Shown here in pieces: positions 62,456 through 64,000 of a stretch of DNA of 64,000 nucleotides (position 1 is its first letter; every line of letters begins with the position of its first letter). Both the position numbers and the translations under genes were made by a program. The DNA comes from ZC4RG29 sp964521255 (GTDB lineage: Bacteria > Bacteroidota > Bacteroidia > Cytophagales > Cyclobacteriaceae). A model generated the notes under the pieces. It saw only the letters and a list, made by a program, of their open reading frames with translations. It was not told the DNA's origin and made no database searches. The DNA is taken from assembly GCA_964521255.1 (NCBI GenBank), contig CAZFRM010000011.1, positions 62,001 through 126,000 of the forward strand. Direction: 5' to 3'.

Positions 62456-62584
62456 ATGATTACCTTGAATGTTGAGCAAACTACCGAAGGGTTAGTTCAT
62501 CAAAAAAGAAAGCGCATGGTGCAGGAAATGAAAAGGTATTTCATAAGTTTGATATTACACCTGGCGACCTCGGATTACAATTGA
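62456..62584 (+). other. Short ORF of doubtful status in decayed DNA
   Basis: ATG at 62456 to TGA at 62584 gives 42 residues rich in Lys and Arg (QKRKRMVQEMKRYF). A different frame over the second half reads FDITPGDLGLQLNINKLVKR before a TAG, and continues open after it to 62666. I do not recognise either reading; probably remnant DNA. Confidence 0.25.
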
Positions 62585-62666
62585 ATATCAACAAACTTGT
62601 GAAACGTTAGTCAGAATGGAATCTAGGAGCACTAAGTAGTATGGCAGACTTATTTTTGAAACAGAA

Positions 62667-63455
62667 TTGATTCATAAAAATAAACACCCCAATACGAAAT
62701 TGACAAAATCCTTACTAGATAGAGTAACATTCCCCTGGGTTGTGTGGGTTTTACTCCTGATGCTGCCTATTACTTTCTTTGGTTTTTATCCCAGTTATTT
62801 TTCCTTATTGAGTGAACCACTCCCCATCATTTTTCACATTCATGGCATCATGATGTTAGTCTGGTTATTCATGGCTATAATCCAACCCTTTCTTATCAGG
62901 TTCAATAAAATCAGACTTCATAAGAAGTTAGGCAGACTCAGTTATATTCTGATGCCACTAATAATAACCACCGGTTATTTTATTTTACGGTATTCCTATC
63001 GACGCGCGCTTGCCGGTGATAACGTAGGCCCTCCGGGGTATTATCCGGAGGATTTACCCTTGCATATCAAAGCTGCTGAGTTTATAATGATAGGTAGTGT
63101 GTATTTGAGTTGGTTAACGATCTATTATTTGTTAGGTATATACTTCAGAAAGAATACGGTAGCACATGCTACGTTTATGATTGCTGCTGCATTCACTATA
63201 CTCGGACCTTCCGGAGATCGCTTTATCGGCCAGGTATATGACGGGCTGGGCTGGCAGTATAATTGGTTGGCTGCAAACATGACTTTCATTTTTGTGTTTA
63301 TTTTCTTCCTTGCGCTTATCGTAAATCGTGCCTCAAAAAAACTTCCGTTGAGACCAGTTTTGATAGTTTTGGGTATACATGCTTCAGGTGTATTTTTATT
63401 TTACCTGCTGCCATATAGTTTGTTCTGGAATTGGTTAACGGAAAAAGTATTCTAA
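62667..63455 (+). CDS. Multi-pass membrane protein of unknown function
   Basis: A 262-residue protein with seven hydrophobic segments (about 24-45, 56-78, 88-106, 132-155, 164-183, 206-225, 232-252). Conserved-looking polar residues are His58 and His60 (FHIHGIMM), and Lys/Arg in FNKIRLHKKLGRL after helix 2, a pattern shared with haem-binding-like DUF2306/DUF420 relatives. The only early start is TTG at 62667. It is intact though surrounded by fragments. No function is assigned. Confidence 0.6.
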   Translation: MIHKNKHPNTKLTKSLLDRVTFPWVVWVLLLMLPITFFGFYPSYFSLLSEPLPIIFHIHGIMMLVWLFMAIIQPFLIRFNKIRLHKKLGRLSYILMPLIITTGYFILRYSYRRALAGDNVGPPGYYPEDLPLHIKAAEFIMIGSVYLSWLTIYYLLGIYFRKNTVAHATFMIAAAFTILGPSGDRFIGQVYDGLGWQYNWLAANMTFIFVFIFFLALIVNRASKKLPLRPVLIVLGIHASGVFLFYLLPYSLFWNWLTEKVF

Positions 63456-63682
63456 GTGGATGAATTGTTAATTCCAATGCTGACACCAAAGAAATAACAG
63501 AGAATCTTGAGAGATTACACAGGGAAGGACTGTTTTGGTAATAGCACACCACGATTAGAAACGCAGATCAAATAGTTGTGATGCAAGAGGGCAGGATTGT
63601 TGAAGTCGGGAATCACAATTCATTGGTTGAACGGGAAGGTGTTTATTTTGAACTGATTAAAAATCAATTGGAATTTGCCTGA
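63456..63682 (+). pseudogene. 3' remnant of a peptide-type ABC exporter (ATPase end)
   Basis: With frame changes the region reads NADTKEITENLERLH, RTVLVIAHH, then IRNADQIVVMQEGRIVEVG, NHNSLVEREGVYFELIKNQLEFA and TGA. This is the H-loop and C-terminus of an ABC ATPase of the HlyB/PCAT type. The membrane and Walker parts are gone. It ends nine bases before the FtsX permease start, which suggests an original bacteriocin- or peptide-export operon. Confidence 0.75.
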
Positions 63683-63691
63683 ACCTCTTAT

Positions 63692-64000
63692 ATGATTAAA
63701 AGAATCCTAATCAGTCTTTACCGTCATCAGAACAAACAGAAATTAGTTTCACTGATTAATATTATAGGTCTGGCGGTTGCCTTATCGTGCCTTACATTAA
63801 CGATAGTCTTTCTTAAAAATGAATTGAGTTTCGACCAATGGAATCCTAACATCAATAACCTGTATAGATTAACCCGAAGTTACTGGTCTAAAGACGGAAC
63901 ACTAAGTATGCATCTTGGGCATATCAGTTCTCCCTTTGCACCCGGCCTGAAAGATAATTTCAAAGAAATTGGAGCGATAGGCCGTATTGTACAATATGAA
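63692..64000 (+). CDS. FtsX/MacB-type ABC permease, N-terminal part (cut by right edge)
   Basis: From ATG at 63692: MIKRILISLYRHQNKQKLVS, a membrane helix (LINIIGLAVALSCLTLTIVFL) and the start of a MacB-like periplasmic domain (NELSFDQWNPNINNLYRLTR). 103 codons are open to the end of the window. It matches the N-terminus of the permease family whose C-terminus is found alone at 30742-31431. Whether it continues intact cannot be seen. Confidence 0.8.
   Translation, partial: MIKRILISLYRHQNKQKLVSLINIIGLAVALSCLTLTIVFLKNELSFDQWNPNINNLYRLTRSYWSKDGTLSMHLGHISSPFAPGLKDNFKEIGAIGRIVQYE

Noticed and set aside
62667..63455. Part of the decayed island
   Set aside because: The frame is intact for 262 codons with regular hydrophobic segments, so it is kept as a gene.
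1..64000. CRISPR array, tRNA or rRNA genes
   Set aside because: No regularly spaced identical direct repeats, and no cloverleaf or rRNA-like sequence was recognised in the gene-free regions by eye.

Overview
The window reads as a chromosome segment of a Bacteroidota bacterium, most likely of the Cytophagales type. The main evidence is a fused LpxC-FabZ protein, a PorX-type response regulator with a PglZ domain, a giant hybrid two-component sensor, DUF3667 and DUF5916 proteins, an actinobacterial-like succinate dehydrogenase, TAnnTTTG-like -7 boxes, and starts without clear Shine-Dalgarno sites. Intergenic spaces carry several families of palindromic repeats of the kind common in this phylum. 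No rRNA, tRNA or CRISPR array was recognised.

Region by region. 1-2.4 kb: an ECF sigma factor translationally coupled to a membrane-tethered trypsin-like protease, with a divergent small lipoprotein. Both transcription units carry the same promoter-like sequence. 2.4-9.5 kb: flotillin FloA, a TPR-like protein, the sdhC-sdhA-sdhB operon, a Tat-exported Gfo/Idh/MocA oxidoreductase and a TerB-like protein. 9.5-12.1 kb: proline synthesis (proA, proB), separated by duplicated intergenic DNA. 12.3-25.5 kb: a DUF5916 outer membrane protein, small secreted or membrane proteins (one with a possible cysteine peptidase fold), EcsC, an Nramp-related transporter lacking the usual metal motifs, a DUF1080/PHP-like fusion, a Crp/Fnr-like regulator, a phosphocholine-type phospholipase C and a cobalamin-type radical SAM protein. 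25.5-36.6 kb: a decayed glycerophosphodiesterase, a clan-A type glycosidase, a nucleoside hydrolase, a POTRA/beta-barrel protein, an orphan FtsX permease fragment, a DUF937-OmpA protein and a GH78 alpha-L-rhamnosidase.

37.3-46.1 kb is the housekeeping core. On the minus strand lie an HD phosphohydrolase, lpxD, lpxC-fabZ, lpxA and an ABC ATPase (lipid A synthesis). Divergent from these is an overlapping porX-tsaE-ald cluster (type IX secretion control, tRNA t6A, alanine dehydrogenase). 46.2-53.9 kb: DUF3667, Uma2, an ABC permease/ATPase pair, valS and an RsmF-like methyltransferase. A chimeric fragment of the valS and ald 3' ends here marks an old tandem duplication, and valS itself carries an in-frame repeat element. 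54-61.6 kb: fumarylacetoacetase, a flavin reductase-like protein, a TsdA-like dihaem cytochrome c and a hybrid two-component system regulator. 61.6-64 kb: a graveyard of fragments (restriction-like helicase tail, DUF1016/YhcG nuclease, tyrosine recombinase, peptide-type ABC exporter) around one intact membrane protein, ending in an FtsX-type permease cut by the right edge.

Working together: lipid A synthesis, PorX, the outer membrane proteins and the envelope-facing sigma/protease unit make this an envelope-centred region. The glycosidases, nucleoside hydrolase and phospholipase suggest scavenging of polymer and nucleoside debris. The most original signals are the twin ECF promoter with a protease-type putative anti-sigma partner, the duplication scar, the repeat inside valS, and the decaying right-hand island.
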